From an uncultured Bacilli bacterium (lineage in GTDB: Bacteria; Bacillota_I; Bacilli_A; RF39; UBA660): a stretch of 33,425 bases of DNA. The position numbers and the translations under genes are program-made. Below are positions 22,764 through 30,848 of this stretch, piece after piece. The stretch is from assembly GCA_947627895.1 (NCBI GenBank), contig CANQXV010000005.1:1-33425 (forward strand), read 5' to 3'. The notes beneath the pieces are model-generated. The model ran no database searches. It saw only the letters and a list, made by a program, of their open reading frames with translations, and was not told where the DNA came from. Position 1 is the stretch's first letter. Every line of letters begins with the position of its first letter.

Positions 22764-23516
22764 ATGTTACAAATTAAAAATCTAACAGTTAAAGTAAATG
22801 ATAAAATTATTATAAATAATTTGAATTTAGATTTAGCAACGTGCGAAATTCATGCTTTGATGGGGCAAAATGGAACTGGTAAAAGTACTTTATGTCGGGT
22901 TATTATGCATGATCCCGAATATGAAGTAACTTCAGGTGAAATTCTATTTAATGGTAAAGATTTAGTAAAATTAAATACGACGGAAATTGCTCGAGAAGGT
23001 GTATTTATGCTAAGTCAAAGTCCGATTGCCATTGAAGGGGTTAGTAATGCCGAAATGCTTAGAACCGCATTATCGGAAAAATCCAACAGTCCCATTAATA
23101 TTTTTAAATTTAATCAAAAAATGGAAGAAATATGTGATAAATTAGCTTTAAGCCATGATTTTATTCATCGGGAAGTAAATGTTGGTATGAGTGGGGGCGA
23201 ACGCAAGAAAAATGAACTTTTACATTTATGGATGTTAGAACCTTCATTTATTTTATTAGATGAAATGGATTCTGGCTTAGATGTTGATGCTTTAAAAATT
23301 GTTGCTGAATCCATTGGAGAATATTATCAAAAATATAAACCAACTATTTTAATTATTACGCATCATAATAAATTACTAGAATTACTTGAACCTAAATATG
23401 TCTATATTATGAAAAAAGGTGAAATTGTGGCTTCCGGTGATAAATCTTTAGCCGAAAAAATAGAAGATGAAGGTTTTAAGGCATTTAATATAAGTGGGCT
23501 TGGAAATAATGAATAA
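22764..23516 (+). CDS. sufC: Fe-S assembly ATPase SufC
   Basis: SufC is the ABC-type ATPase that powers the SUF Fe-S cluster scaffold in the cytoplasm. The 250-residue protein has Walker A GQNGTGKST (about residues 34-42), a Q-loop region, the signature MSGGERKKNE (about 142-151) and Walker B ILLDEMDSGLDVDALK (about 167-182), all in the SufC-specific form. It starts the cluster sufC-sufD-sufS-sufU. Its end overlaps the sufD start by 8 nt (ATGAATAA). Confidence 0.95.
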   Translation: MLQIKNLTVKVNDKIIINNLNLDLATCEIHALMGQNGTGKSTLCRVIMHDPEYEVTSGEILFNGKDLVKLNTTEIAREGVFMLSQSPIAIEGVSNAEMLRTALSEKSNSPINIFKFNQKMEEICDKLALSHDFIHREVNVGMSGGERKKNELLHLWMLEPSFILLDEMDSGLDVDALKIVAESIGEYYQKYKPTILIITHHNKLLELLEPKYVYIMKKGEIVASGDKSLAEKIEDEGFKAFNISGLGNNE

Positions 23517-24174
23517 ACTATTAGTAGCTAATCAAGAATTAGCCATCACTGATGCTTTAAATATTTTAGATTTAAAAGGGGATTCCTTGCATTTAATTTG
23601 TAATGGTAAATGCGTAATTATTATACCAAATAAAGAAACTCTGAATTTAGATATAACTTTAAATGATAATAGTAGTCTCGATTTATATATCTATAGTAAA
23701 TACAAAAATAAAGATAATAAAGTAACTATTAATCAAAGTAATAATACGACTCTTAATTATTATGAGGCATTTACTACTAAAGATGCAACGACTATTGAAT
23801 TTAAAAATATTATAACCGGTAATAACAATACGAGTAATATTAAATTAAGATGTATTGCGGATCTTAAAAATGTAACTATTAATGTTTTAGCTATTGCGAG
23901 TAAGGATACTCAAAACAATAATGTTGTGGAAGACATTAAAGGAATAAATAATGGTGGTAAAATAACCATTATGCCGGATATGGAAATAAATACGCATGAT
24001 ATTGTTGCTAATCATTTTGTAACAATTGGCAGTATTAGTAAGCAAGATTTATTTTATTTAGAATCACGAGGTATTAGTGAAGAGAAATCACGAGAAATTA
24101 TTTTAAAAGGCTTTATTGAAAGCATATTTCAAGAATATAAAACTATTTTTTTTGGGGGTGGTAGGGATGAATAG
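23509..24174 (+). CDS. sufD: Short SufB/SufD-family scaffold protein
   Basis: The product is about 221 residues from ATG 23509, roughly half the usual SufB or SufD (over 400). The beta-helix core is represented by short alternating strands (LDITLNDNSSLDLYIY ...). The C-terminal family signature is clear: MPDMEINTHDIVANHFVTIG, then DLFYLESRGISEEKSREIILKGFIESIF. The His in ANHFVTIG matches the conserved SufD histidine region. The N-terminal helical domain of normal SufD is missing. The gene overlaps sufC and sufS by 8 nt each, implying coupled translation. No sufB follows sufU, so this could be the only SufB/D-type scaffold of the locus; that is an inference limited to this window. A GTG at 23494 is an alternative start. 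Confidence 0.85.
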   Translation: MNKLLVANQELAITDALNILDLKGDSLHLICNGKCVIIIPNKETLNLDITLNDNSSLDLYIYSKYKNKDNKVTINQSNNTTLNYYEAFTTKDATTIEFKNIITGNNNTSNIKLRCIADLKNVTINVLAIASKDTQNNNVVEDIKGINNGGKITIMPDMEINTHDIVANHFVTIGSISKQDLFYLESRGISEEKSREIILKGFIESIFQEYKTIFFGGGRDE

Positions 24175-25363
24175 AGAAGATTTTCCTATGTTAAATAGTG
24201 ATTTAATATATTTTGATAATGGAGCTACTAGTTTTAAACCTAAACAAGTACTAGCTAAAATGAATGAATATTATGAAACTTATAGTGCTAATGCCCATCG
24301 GGGAGATTATGATATTTCGTATAAAGTAGATTTAGAATATGAAAATGCCCGAGAAAAAGTGGTAAACTTTATTAATGCGAAAGACAAAAGTGAAGTTATT
24401 TTTACCTCGGGAGCAACGGATAGTCTAAATCAAATAGCAACCGGATTTTTTGCACCACTTCTAGAGGCAGGGGACGAAATTGTTATTACAACTAGTGAAC
24501 ATGCCTCCAATGTCTTACCTTGGTTTAGATTAGCTCGCGAAAAGGGGTGTGTTATTAAGTACATTCCTTTAGATGATAATTATCATGTAACTATAGAAAA
24601 TGTGAAAAAAGTTATAACACCTAATACGAAGGTTATTTCGCTTGCAGCTATTACTAATGTTATTGGCGATGTAAGACCCATTAAAGAAATAACGCGGTTG
24701 GCACATGAAAATAATATTTTTGTAGTTTGCGATGGAGCTCAAAGTGTTGCCCATATGCCAACTGATGTTCAAGATTTAGATGTCGACTTTTTAGCTTTTT
24801 CAGCTCATAAGATGCTAGGACCAACGGGTGTTGGTGTTCTTTATGGCAAAAAAGAATTGCTTGAAAATATGGAACCCGTTAATCTAGGCGGTGGTATGAA
24901 CGAATCTTTTGATAATGAAAATGCCGTTATATTAAAAGATTTACCAACGAGATTAGAAGCGGGTACGCCCAATATCGCCGGTGTTATTGGTTTAGGTGCA
25001 GCCATCGATTATCTAAATAGTATCGGGATGGATAGAGTACGGGATCGCGAATGCGAACTAAGAGAATATTTAATTGAAAAATTAGTTAAGCTTCCCCATA
25101 TTGATATATTAAATATTGAAGCGGATTCAGGAATTGTATCCTTTAATGTAGAAGGTATTTTCTCTCAAGATGTAGCTTATTATTTAAATAAATATAATAT
25201 TTGTGTTAGAGCCGGGAACCATTGTGCGAAACTCGTAAAAAATGCCACTGGTGTTACTAATAGTCTGCGAGTTAGCTTATATTTTTATAATACGGAAAAC
25301 GAAATTGATAGTTTAATTGAACTATTAAAAGATAAAGAAAAAATCGAAGAAGAAATGTTGTAA
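24167..25363 (+). CDS. sufS: Cysteine desulfurase SufS
   Basis: SufS takes sulfur from cysteine as a persulfide for Fe-S assembly, using pyridoxal phosphate. The open frame begins at 24116, but ATG 24167 (overlapping the sufD stop as ATGAATAG, with GGTGG upstream) is the natural start, giving 398 residues, normal for the family. Lys215 (FSAHKMLGPTG) should bind PLP, His112 (SEHASN) stacks on it, and Cys353 (RAGNHCAKL) is the catalytic cysteine. It lies between sufD and sufU, its normal partner. Confidence 0.95.
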   Translation: MNREDFPMLNSDLIYFDNGATSFKPKQVLAKMNEYYETYSANAHRGDYDISYKVDLEYENAREKVVNFINAKDKSEVIFTSGATDSLNQIATGFFAPLLEAGDEIVITTSEHASNVLPWFRLAREKGCVIKYIPLDDNYHVTIENVKKVITPNTKVISLAAITNVIGDVRPIKEITRLAHENNIFVVCDGAQSVAHMPTDVQDLDVDFLAFSAHKMLGPTGVGVLYGKKELLENMEPVNLGGGMNESFDNENAVILKDLPTRLEAGTPNIAGVIGLGAAIDYLNSIGMDRVRDRECELREYLIEKLVKLPHIDILNIEADSGIVSFNVEGIFSQDVAYYLNKYNICVRAGNHCAKLVKNATGVTNSLRVSLYFYNTENEIDSLIELLKDKEKIEEEML

Positions 25364-25404
25364 TTGCCAAAAAGAAATAATAAAAGAGAAAAGAGATGAT
25401 TGTA

Positions 25405-25839
25405 ATGGATGCTAATATTAAAAGAGAAATAATTATGGAACATTATACCCATCCTAAAAATAGAAAACGGACGGAAGATAGTTCGTATCTAAAATTTAAT
25501 ACTAGTAATTCCTCTTGTATTGATAACTTAGATATTTATTTAAAAATTAAAAATAATATTATTGAAGATATTGTTTTTGATGGAGAAGCATGTGCTATTA
25601 GTATTTCTTCAACCTCAATTATGATTACCAATTTAATTGGCAAAACTGTTAGTGAAGCTCTAGAATACATTCATAATTTTGAGGCAATGGTTAATGAAGA
25701 AAAATATGATGCTAGTATTTTAGAAGAGGCCATAGTATACGAAGATATTTACAAACAAAATAATCGTAAGAATTGTGCACTTTTACCATATAAAGGTTTA
25801 AAACAAGCTTTAGAAGATTATAGGAAGGAAACAAAGTAA
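25405..25839 (+). CDS. sufU: Zinc-dependent sulfurtransferase SufU
   Basis: SufU accepts sulfur from SufS in Gram-positive SUF systems. The product is 144 residues from ATG 25405 (ATG 25396 gives three more). Zinc ligands are expected at Cys38 and Asp40 (SSCID), Cys63 (GEACAIS) and Cys124 (RKNCALLP); all are present. The opening IKREIIMEHYTHPKN is the usual family start. Placement after sufS supports the call. The usual next gene, sufB, is absent; a terminator follows. Confidence 0.93.
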   Translation: MDANIKREIIMEHYTHPKNRKRTEDSSYLKFNTSNSSCIDNLDIYLKIKNNIIEDIVFDGEACAISISSTSIMITNLIGKTVSEALEYIHNFEAMVNEEKYDASILEEAIVYEDIYKQNNRKNCALLPYKGLKQALEDYRKETK

Positions 25840-25864
25840 ATTAAGTCATTTTGTTTCTTTTTTT
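25828..25864 (+). terminator. Terminator of the suf cluster
   Basis: GAAACAAA (25828-25835) pairs with TTTGTTTC (25850-25857), then seven T. It overlaps the sufU stop and leads directly into a GTCTAC motif copy at 25865-25881. Confidence 0.8.
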
Positions 25865-26019
25865 GTCTACTTTTTGTAAAAATGAAGATATAAGTAGTTA
25901 AACAATTAAGATTTGTTTTGAAATTATGATACAATTTAATTACAAAGGTACTAAGGTTATAAATAAAATATTGCAACTATGATTTAGTTAAAAAAATCCT
26001 TAAGAAGGGATGAAAACAT

Positions 26020-27264
26020 ATGGAATATAAACTAGAAAATTTAGAAGAAATGGTTAAATTACCCGCGACTGATGATTTTATTAAAAAAATAATTAGAGGT
26101 TATTTAACTATTGATCCTCGGGAATTTAAAAGAACTAGTGAACTTTATGAATTAATTTATAAACAAATGAGAGTAGATCCAAATAGTAAGGGTAAAATAA
26201 ATGAAAGTGATAGAATGGCTCTTGCTAGCGAGATTCAAAAAGATGTATTAGCTAATAATCCCAATGCCAGTAATCCTTTGAAAGAACAAGTTGGATTTTT
26301 TACTTTCAAATCTTGGCATATATTAGGTGGCCAAAAAATACTTGATGAAGAAATGCGCCATAGAATTTATATAAATTCTAAAGCCGATAATTTATTTGCT
26401 TTAACTAAAGAAATTTATGAAGAATTTAAACAAAAAGGAATACCATTTTATTTTAAAATTCAAGGAAAAATTGGTGATGAATATTTAGCCGAAGAAGGAT
26501 TTAAAGATAGTTTTGTTTTATATACATCATCTCCTTTTTTAGATCAAACGATAAAAACTTTATTAGAAGTAGAAAAAAAGCATCCTGAATTAATTCAAAA
26601 TTGTAATGAACCATCTGAATTAGTAGGTAAAATAAATAATTGGCTAGGTTATGCTTCTGAGACTCAAGTAGTAAAACATTCTTATACATCAAATGTATGT
26701 ATCGCTATAGCAAATGCTATTGAGAAAAGTGTTCAAAATTGGTGTGAAAAAAATGGCAATGTGCAAATTGGAAATACTACTATCAAAGAATATATGAATA
26801 ATTGTGTTTGGGATGAATTTCGCACTAAAACTCAAACTTTAACTAATAATATCCCTAAAATAGATAAAACTTTTGTGCCTAGTCTTTGTGCTTTAGCAAG
26901 GGAAGAATTTGCACAAATTGGATTAAATCCCGAGAATCTTTGTATGACGGATACAGCAAGAGATGAACTCCATTCATATTTAGGGAAACATAGAGAAAGC
27001 TCAAATCCACTTACTCCAAGTAAATCAGATTTAAAAGGTTTTGATCAAAGAAGTCCTCAAGAAATGGCTTTAGCATCCGAAATAGTAGCTAAAAATAAAG
27101 TTTTAAAAGAAAAAAGAGAACGGGAAAAGGCTTTAAGTCAAAATTTAAAACGGGTAAGAGTTAAAAATGATAATGCTGGTTTTGCTAATGCTCTAATTGT
27201 AACTATTGGTACAGTTTTAGTAGGCATTTTGCTAGCTATAGTAACTGCTTCTCTTTTAAGATAG
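26020..27264 (+). CDS. Tail-anchored protein of unknown function, possible HopA1-like core
   Basis: This 414-residue protein has a hydrophilic body and a single C-terminal transmembrane segment (about residues 390-412, ALIVTIGTVLVGILLAIV), so it would be anchored with the body in the cytoplasm. A central stretch, RIYINSKADNLFALTKEIYEEF then GIPFYFKI and DSFVLYTSS (about residues 115-175), faintly recalls the HopA1-type domain found in type III effectors and some lanthipeptide synthetases. This is a weak memory-based resemblance. A basic coiled region (KEKREREKALSQNLKRVRV) precedes the membrane helix. AAGAAGGGAT precedes the ATG. The gene is followed 8 bp later by another unknown gene, likely in the same transcript. 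Confidence 0.7.
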   Translation: MEYKLENLEEMVKLPATDDFIKKIIRGYLTIDPREFKRTSELYELIYKQMRVDPNSKGKINESDRMALASEIQKDVLANNPNASNPLKEQVGFFTFKSWHILGGQKILDEEMRHRIYINSKADNLFALTKEIYEEFKQKGIPFYFKIQGKIGDEYLAEEGFKDSFVLYTSSPFLDQTIKTLLEVEKKHPELIQNCNEPSELVGKINNWLGYASETQVVKHSYTSNVCIAIANAIEKSVQNWCEKNGNVQIGNTTIKEYMNNCVWDEFRTKTQTLTNNIPKIDKTFVPSLCALAREEFAQIGLNPENLCMTDTARDELHSYLGKHRESSNPLTPSKSDLKGFDQRSPQEMALASEIVAKNKVLKEKREREKALSQNLKRVRVKNDNAGFANALIVTIGTVLVGILLAIVTASLLR

Positions 27265-27271
27265 GAGAATT

Positions 27272-27871
27272 ATGTCAACTAATTTTAATTTAGAAATTAC
27301 TAATTTTTATCATGATATTGATGCTTTACAATTAAAAATAGATGATAAAATATTTCAATTTTTAACTAAAGCCTCTCAATTAGTGGATGCTTCAGAAGAT
27401 TTATATCAAATAGAAAAAAGTATTACTTTAAATAAAATATCTATAAAAGCTTTTATTTTAGATTCGCCTTGTTGTAAAGCCTTAAAAGATAATAATATCT
27501 CTAATTATTCAATTAATGAATTAAAGAGTTATTTTCAAAAGTACGAGTTAAATCAAAAGGAAAATTGTGAGATTTATACTTTAGCCTTAAGCGCTTATGA
27601 AATACTTGAAGAAATTGAAACTTTAGTTGATAAAAAATGTGCTTTAGAACTTACCAAAATAAGTATATTAAATCCAAAAATAAATAATATTAAAGATGTT
27701 TCTAAGAAAGAATATGAAAAATTATATTGGGAAATTAAAAATGATTTAAAAAAATATTTAACTAAAAATTTAATTGATAATGAAGGTTTTAATAAATGTA
27801 TTTTAATAATTAATGATATTTTTAATTATTATATAAGTGGTTATCCTGGTCTTGTAGATGATGAATCTTAA
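27272..27871 (+). CDS. Helical protein of unknown function, partner of the tail-anchored gene
   Basis: I do not recognise this 199-residue protein. It is rich in Leu, Ile, Lys, Asn and Glu and predicted almost entirely helical with coiled-coil character (for example ELKSYFQKYELNQKENCEIYTLALSAYEILEEIETLVDK, residues about 81-119, quoted in part only). It has no signal or transmembrane helix. It starts 8 bp after the upstream stop with an AGGAG site, so the two products probably act together. Confidence 0.65.
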   Translation: MSTNFNLEITNFYHDIDALQLKIDDKIFQFLTKASQLVDASEDLYQIEKSITLNKISIKAFILDSPCCKALKDNNISNYSINELKSYFQKYELNQKENCEIYTLALSAYEILEEIETLVDKKCALELTKISILNPKINNIKDVSKKEYEKLYWEIKNDLKKYLTKNLIDNEGFNKCILIINDIFNYYISGYPGLVDDES

Positions 27872-27925
27872 AAGTAAGTTGCACCTTTCTTTTTTTCTTG
27901 ATAAACTAAAAGTAGGTGAGTAGTA

Positions 27926-28357
27926 ATGTTTAGAAGAAAAGCTGAAAAATTAGCTGATGATAGTGCTAAAATTTCTTTAAATACTTATGATGATGTTGAT
28001 GGCGTAAAAACTTTAGGTGATGCGCCAACTATTTTTGCTGCTAAAGCAACAGAACAGAAAATAGCCCCAGATGCTTTTGCTAGTTCAGCAATTGGAAGTA
28101 TGGTAATGAGTCCAGTTACTAGTAAAATAAGAGATGAGGAAGTAACTGTTGGTAGTAAATGGCAACATTTTAAAGGCGATATTGTTGAAGTAAAAGCCTT
28201 AGCTAGAAATACGGAAACGGAAGAAATAATGGTAATTTATGAACATGGTTCGTCGCTTTGGGCTCGTCCGATTAGTATTTTTTTAGCTAATGCGGATGTA
28301 AGTAATAGGCAAGATAATGTAACAAAGCAAAAATATCGGTTTGAAAAAGTAAGTTAA
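27926..28357 (+). CDS. DUF1653-domain protein
   Basis: The 143-residue protein has an N-terminal tail without clear homology (residues 1-70) and a C-terminal DUF1653 domain. Landmarks are GSKWQHFKGDIVEV (about 77-90), the acidic ETEEIMVIYEHG and LWARPISIFLANA. These match the family pattern (Y/W-x-H-F-K-G, E-x-V-V-Y, WVRP-x-x-F). DUF1653 has a small beta-barrel-like fold and no firm function. The stop lies 1 bp before the next gene. Confidence 0.8.
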   Translation: MFRRKAEKLADDSAKISLNTYDDVDGVKTLGDAPTIFAAKATEQKIAPDAFASSAIGSMVMSPVTSKIRDEEVTVGSKWQHFKGDIVEVKALARNTETEEIMVIYEHGSSLWARPISIFLANADVSNRQDNVTKQKYRFEKVS

Positions 28358-28358
28358 A

Positions 28359-28700
28359 ATGGATATTTGGGCTCGTCTTAGCAAATCGACATTTAGGAGT
28401 CGGTTTCATTTAAAAGAAAAAGATATTGAATATATTAAGACAAAGGGTTTAGATGTTATCAAAAGCCATGCTTATGATTTTGTGACGAAGAGATTAGCAC
28501 CTAAAAATATTTATAATGATGGAAAGCAAACACCTATGCGAGGACATCCAGTTTTTATTGCCCAACATGCAACAGCTACTTGTTGTAGGGGCTGTTTAGC
28601 CAAATGGCATCATATTGCTCCAAATAAGGAATTAAGGCCTGATGAAATAGATTATATAGTAAATATAATAATGATTTGGATTACGAAAGAAATGCCTTAA
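28359..28700 (+). CDS. DUF4186 family protein
   Basis: The 113-residue protein matches DUF4186 throughout: STFRSRFHLKEKDIEYI, GLDVIKSHAYDFVTKRLAP, NDGKQTPMRGHPVFIAQHA, ATCCRGCLAKWHHI. The His and Cys residues (H-x-x-F-IAQHATATCC-x-x-C) could bind a metal. The biochemical role is unknown. It starts 1 bp after the DUF1653 gene, so the two are an operon. Confidence 0.9.
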   Translation: MDIWARLSKSTFRSRFHLKEKDIEYIKTKGLDVIKSHAYDFVTKRLAPKNIYNDGKQTPMRGHPVFIAQHATATCCRGCLAKWHHIAPNKELRPDEIDYIVNIIMIWITKEMP

Positions 28701-28716
28701 TATTTCTGGTAATTCA

Positions 28717-28725
28717 TGTTATAAT
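28717..28725 (+). promoter_or_regulatory. Extended -10 promoter of serS
   Basis: TGT-TATAAT (28717-28725), with AAGGAG following near 28734-28740. The gap before serS is too short to hold a T-box leader. Confidence 0.55.
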
Positions 28726-28749
28726 ACATACATAAAGGAGAACAAAAAA

Positions 28750-30033
28750 ATGATAGATATTAAATTAATACGGGAAAATAGTGATTTAGTTAAAGAAAAT
28801 ATTAAAAAGAAATTTCAAGATGATAAATTATTTTTAGTAGATGAAGTTTATGATTTGGATATTACATATCGGGATTGTAAAGTTAAAGCTGATACCTTAA
28901 GAGGTAAAAGAAATGAAGTAAGTGCCAAAATTGGTAGTCTTATGCGGGAAGGCAAAAAAGATTTAGCGGATAAAATAAAGGCTGAAGTTGGTAATATTAA
29001 TGATGAAATTAAGGCTTTAGAAGAAAGAGAAGAAGATTTAGCGGCCGAAATTAGAAAAAGAATGTTATTAATTCCTAATATTATTGATGATAGTGTTCCA
29101 ATTGGTAAAGATGATAGTGAAAATGTCGAAATTGAAAAATTTGGGGAACCAGTAGTACCTGATTATGAAATTCCCTATCATGCTGATATCTGTGAAGCCT
29201 TAAATGGGCTAGATAAAGAAAGTGCAGGCCGTACCAGTGGAAATGGTTTCTACTATCTAATTGGTGATATTGCTCGTTTACATTCCGCTTTAATTTCATA
29301 TGCTAGAGATTTTATGATTGATAAAGGTTTTACTTATTGTATTCCACCTTTTATGATTCATGGTGATGTAGTAAACGGCGTTATGTCTTTTAAAGAAATG
29401 GAAGCTATGATGTATAAAATCGAAGGCGAAGATTTATATTTAATTGGAACTAGTGAACATTCTATGATTGGTAAATTTAAAGATCAAATAATTAAAGAAA
29501 GTGATTTGCCAATTTGCTTAACTAGTTATTCTCCTTGTTTTCGTAAAGAAGGGGGAGCTCATGGCTTAGAAGAAAGAGGTTTATATCGTGTTCACCAATT
29601 TGAAAAAGAAGAAATGGTCGTTATTTGTAAAATGGAAGATGCCTTTACTTGGTATGATAAAATGTGGAATTACACGGTGAAATTTTTTAGAAGCTTGGAT
29701 ATTCCAGTTCGCACCCTTGAATGTTGCAGTGGTGATTTAGCCGATTTAAAAGTAAAATCTTGCGATGTAGAAGCGTGGAGTCCAAGACAACAAAAATATT
29801 TTGAAGTTGGTTCTTGTTCAACTTTAGGTGATGCGCAAGCAAGACGCCTAAGTATTCGGGCTAAAGGAGAAGAAGGTACTTATCTAGTAGCCACTTTAAA
29901 TAATACAGTTTTAGCAACTCCAAGAGGATTAATTGCTTTAATTGAAAATAATTATGAAGAAGATGGCTCAATAAAAATACCTAAAGCCCTACAACCATAT
30001 ATGGGTGGTAAAAAAGTAATTACTAGAAAATAA
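28750..30033 (+). CDS. serS: Seryl-tRNA synthetase, unusual motif 2/3 sequence
   Basis: SerRS charges tRNA-Ser. The 427-residue protein has the N-terminal coiled-coil arm (about residues 25-105) and a class II core. Motif 2 is SPCFRKEGGAHGLEERGLYRVHQFEKEE (positions about 257-284 in full; key residues FRKE, RVHQFEK). The distal part reads GDLADLKVKSCDVEAWSP, VGSCSTLGDAQARR and TLNNTVLATPRGL. Typical bacterial SerRS has TGD-G-AA-K-YD-E-W-P, ISSCSN and LNGSGLA-GR. The version here looks closer to the archaeal type, suggesting ancient transfer; this is from memory. Preceded by an extended -10. Confidence 0.93.
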   Translation: MIDIKLIRENSDLVKENIKKKFQDDKLFLVDEVYDLDITYRDCKVKADTLRGKRNEVSAKIGSLMREGKKDLADKIKAEVGNINDEIKALEEREEDLAAEIRKRMLLIPNIIDDSVPIGKDDSENVEIEKFGEPVVPDYEIPYHADICEALNGLDKESAGRTSGNGFYYLIGDIARLHSALISYARDFMIDKGFTYCIPPFMIHGDVVNGVMSFKEMEAMMYKIEGEDLYLIGTSEHSMIGKFKDQIIKESDLPICLTSYSPCFRKEGGAHGLEERGLYRVHQFEKEEMVVICKMEDAFTWYDKMWNYTVKFFRSLDIPVRTLECCSGDLADLKVKSCDVEAWSPRQQKYFEVGSCSTLGDAQARRLSIRAKGEEGTYLVATLNNTVLATPRGLIALIENNYEEDGSIKIPKALQPYMGGKKVITRK

Positions 30034-30135
30034 AATAGAAGGAAAACTTAATCATAAAGGTTTCTTTTTAGTTATAATAAATCAATCATCTTGTATGCTA
30101 AATTTATTATTATTTTTCCTTTTTCTAAATAGTGG

Positions 30136-30141
30136 TATAAT
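30136..30141 (+). promoter_or_regulatory. Extended -10 promoter of the CmpB-type gene
   Basis: TGG-TATAAT, with the -10 at 30136-30141 and GAAGGAG following about 10 bp later. Confidence 0.5.
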
Positions 30142-30167
30142 TAATTAAAAGAAGGAGTAGAAAATAA

Positions 30168-30818
30168 ATGGAAAAATTTACAACATATTTTCTTTTATTT
30201 ATAATTTATGCCTTTTTAGGTTGGTTGATGGAAGTAGGGTGTAAATTAGTTGAAAAGAAAAAATTTATTAACCGCGGATTTTTATTAGGTCCTATTTGTC
30301 CTATCTATGGTTATGGGGTTTTAGGTATTTTGTTTTTAATTGGTAATGATACCGCAGATATTCTAGGCGTTTTCTTAAAATCAATTTTAATTTGTTCGGT
30401 TTTAGAATATATGACCTCTTATATTATGGAAAAATTATTTAAGGCTAGATGGTGGGATTATTCGCATAAAAGATTTAATATTAATGGTCGAATTTGTTTA
30501 GAAACGATGTTACCTTTTGGGATACTGGGAACCACGATAGTTTACTTAATTAATCCGTTTTTTATGAGGATAATTCAAACGATAAATCCAATTGTTCGTT
30601 TAGTTTTAACTATTATTTTACTGATAATTTATATTGTTGATAATATTATTTCCTTTAACATTATGAATAAAATTAAAGGGGAAATTAAAAAGCAAATCGC
30701 GGATAGTACAGAAGTTATTCATAAACGCATCTTACATTGGCTAGATAAAAATTCTTATATTTATCGTCGGATTAAAGGGGCATTCCCTAAATTTAAAATT
30801 AATATCTTAAAAAAATAA
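30168..30818 (+). CDS. Putative ABC-transporter permease, CmpB type (PF06541)
   Basis: This 216-residue membrane protein has about five hydrophobic segments (residues about 5-22, 40-60, 68-85, 118-135, 140-162). The signatures FLLFIIYAFLGWLMEVGCK, NRGFLLGPICPIYGYGVLG, WDYSHKRFNINGRICLE and the closing amphipathic tail match the ABC_trans_CmpB family. Despite the name, no ATPase partner is present beside it, and transport has not been firmly shown for the family. It ends 4 bp before a convergent glycosyltransferase gene and shares its terminator. Confidence 0.88.
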   Translation: MEKFTTYFLLFIIYAFLGWLMEVGCKLVEKKKFINRGFLLGPICPIYGYGVLGILFLIGNDTADILGVFLKSILICSVLEYMTSYIMEKLFKARWWDYSHKRFNINGRICLETMLPFGILGTTIVYLINPFFMRIIQTINPIVRLVLTIILLIIYIVDNIISFNIMNKIKGEIKKQIADSTEVIHKRILHWLDKNSYIYRRIKGAFPKFKINILKK

Positions 30819-30848
30819 AGTTCTATTTGGTTGTAGAACTTTTATTTA
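30811..30848. terminator. Bidirectional terminator between convergent genes
   Basis: AAAGTTCTA (30817-30825) pairs with TAGAACTTT (30834-30842) around 8 nt, with A/T tracts on both sides. It overlaps both gene ends. Confidence 0.8.

Noticed and set aside
28701-28749. T-box leader for serS
   Set aside because: The gap is only about 50 bp and is filled by an extended -10 promoter and ribosome site.
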